Part shown: positions 63,861 through 64,000 of the stretch, piece after piece | Layout of the letters: each line of letters opens with the position of its first letter | Numbering within the stretch: position 1 is the first letter of the stretch | DNA from: Saprospirales bacterium | GTDB lineage: Bacteria > Bacteroidota > Bacteroidia > Chitinophagales > Saprospiraceae | NCBI GenBank assembly: GCA_016711045.1 | Contig: JADJTT010000013.1 | Span: 62,001 to 126,000, forward strand | Direction of reading: 5' to 3' | DNA length: 64,000 nt | The notes under the pieces: generated by a model | Database searches by the model: none | The model's input: only the letters and a program-made list of their open reading frames with translations | What the model was told of the DNA's origin: nothing | Program-made: the position numbers and the translations under genes

Positions 63861-64000
63861 ATGGGGCCGGCCGATGTGGTGGTGTGCCTTACCAGTGGGG
63901 AAAAATTCGTCGCCTCTTTTTTTTCCTACGACCAGATCGCAGAACTGCGGCGGGTGCATCAGGCCAGCGGTGAATTTCTGCACGGGGCCTACTTCTGGAG
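63861..64000 (+). CDS. Conserved hypothetical protein, 5' end only
   Basis: Open from ATG 63861 to the right edge: MGPADVVVCLTSGEKFVASF, then FSYDQIAELRRVHQASGEFL and HGAYFW. The pattern DVxVxLxxGxxxVAxFFxxxxIxxLRxxxxxSGExLxGxYFW is that of small cytoplasmic proteins often seen with mobile elements and toxin-antitoxin neighbourhoods. The frame is also open upstream to 63825 (EEGVDNDGTG), but no other start is present. Partial; function unknown. Confidence 0.6.
   Translation, partial: MGPADVVVCLTSGEKFVASFFSYDQIAELRRVHQASGEFLHGAYFW

Overview
The window looks like chromosome of a Bacteroidota bacterium, most likely from the Saprospiria (Lewinella/Haliscomenobacter-like). The reasons are several secreted proteins ending in type IX secretion (T9SS) sorting domains, including one gliding-motility-associated (CHU_C, type B) C-terminus; an exosortase H locus with IPTLxxWG-CTERM substrates; a small conserved protein typical of Bacteroidota (MVTYKDLPPDAKVWIYQSNRPF type); and TTG/TAnnTTTG-like promoters with few Shine-Dalgarno sites. 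No rRNA, tRNA, CRISPR array, transposase or integrase was seen.

Layout. 1-13.5 kb: the 5' part of a secreted hydrolase-like gene, a front-end fatty acid desaturase, two very large divergent AAA+ ATPase genes (a Clp-like protein with a degenerate first ATPase, and a double CbbX-like protein with a duplicated N-terminal domain), a methyltransferase, a small outer-membrane protein, a lipoprotein/DUF4230 pair and an acyl-CoA dehydrogenase. 13.5-21.8 kb: a giant PKD/CHU_C surface protein, a thioredoxin-like DUF255 lipoprotein, a TPR lipoprotein, a Spo0M-like protein and a conserved small protein. 22-27 kb: two IPTLxxWG-CTERM surface proteins followed by exosortase H (xrtH) and its overlapping membrane partner, which together form a protein-sorting locus. 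27-38 kb: a two-gene Fe-S electron-transfer unit, a phosphoribosyltransferase, an ankyrin/beta-lactamase-family hydrolase, a BNR/T9SS protein, a SWIM/SNF2 helicase split by one in-frame stop, and a cold-shock-domain protein. 38-51.5 kb: more T9SS and secreted proteins, among them a four-Kazal-domain protein, plus a caspase-like gene with two compensating frameshifts and a repeat protein broken by an in-frame TAG.

51.5-63.8 kb is the most unusual part. An AT-richer stretch (about 52.2-60.7 kb) carries a secreted HEFSH metallopeptidase with Cys-rich repeats, a PI-PLC-like protein with frameshifts, a secreted four-repeat propeller-like protein and an 1129-residue CARDB-like protein. It is flanked in direct orientation by two paralogous 209-residue four-repeat proteins that share a 58-bp identical block. 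Around it lie three copies of a 24-bp intergenic motif, an AraC regulator with an operator-like palindrome in its promoter, a lipoprotein, and the remains of a LytTR regulator. A new gene starts at the right edge.

Several genes between 35.5 and 57.4 kb are interrupted by single-base events, mostly in short homopolymers. Either this is real decay or the sequence has local indel errors; the window alone cannot settle it.
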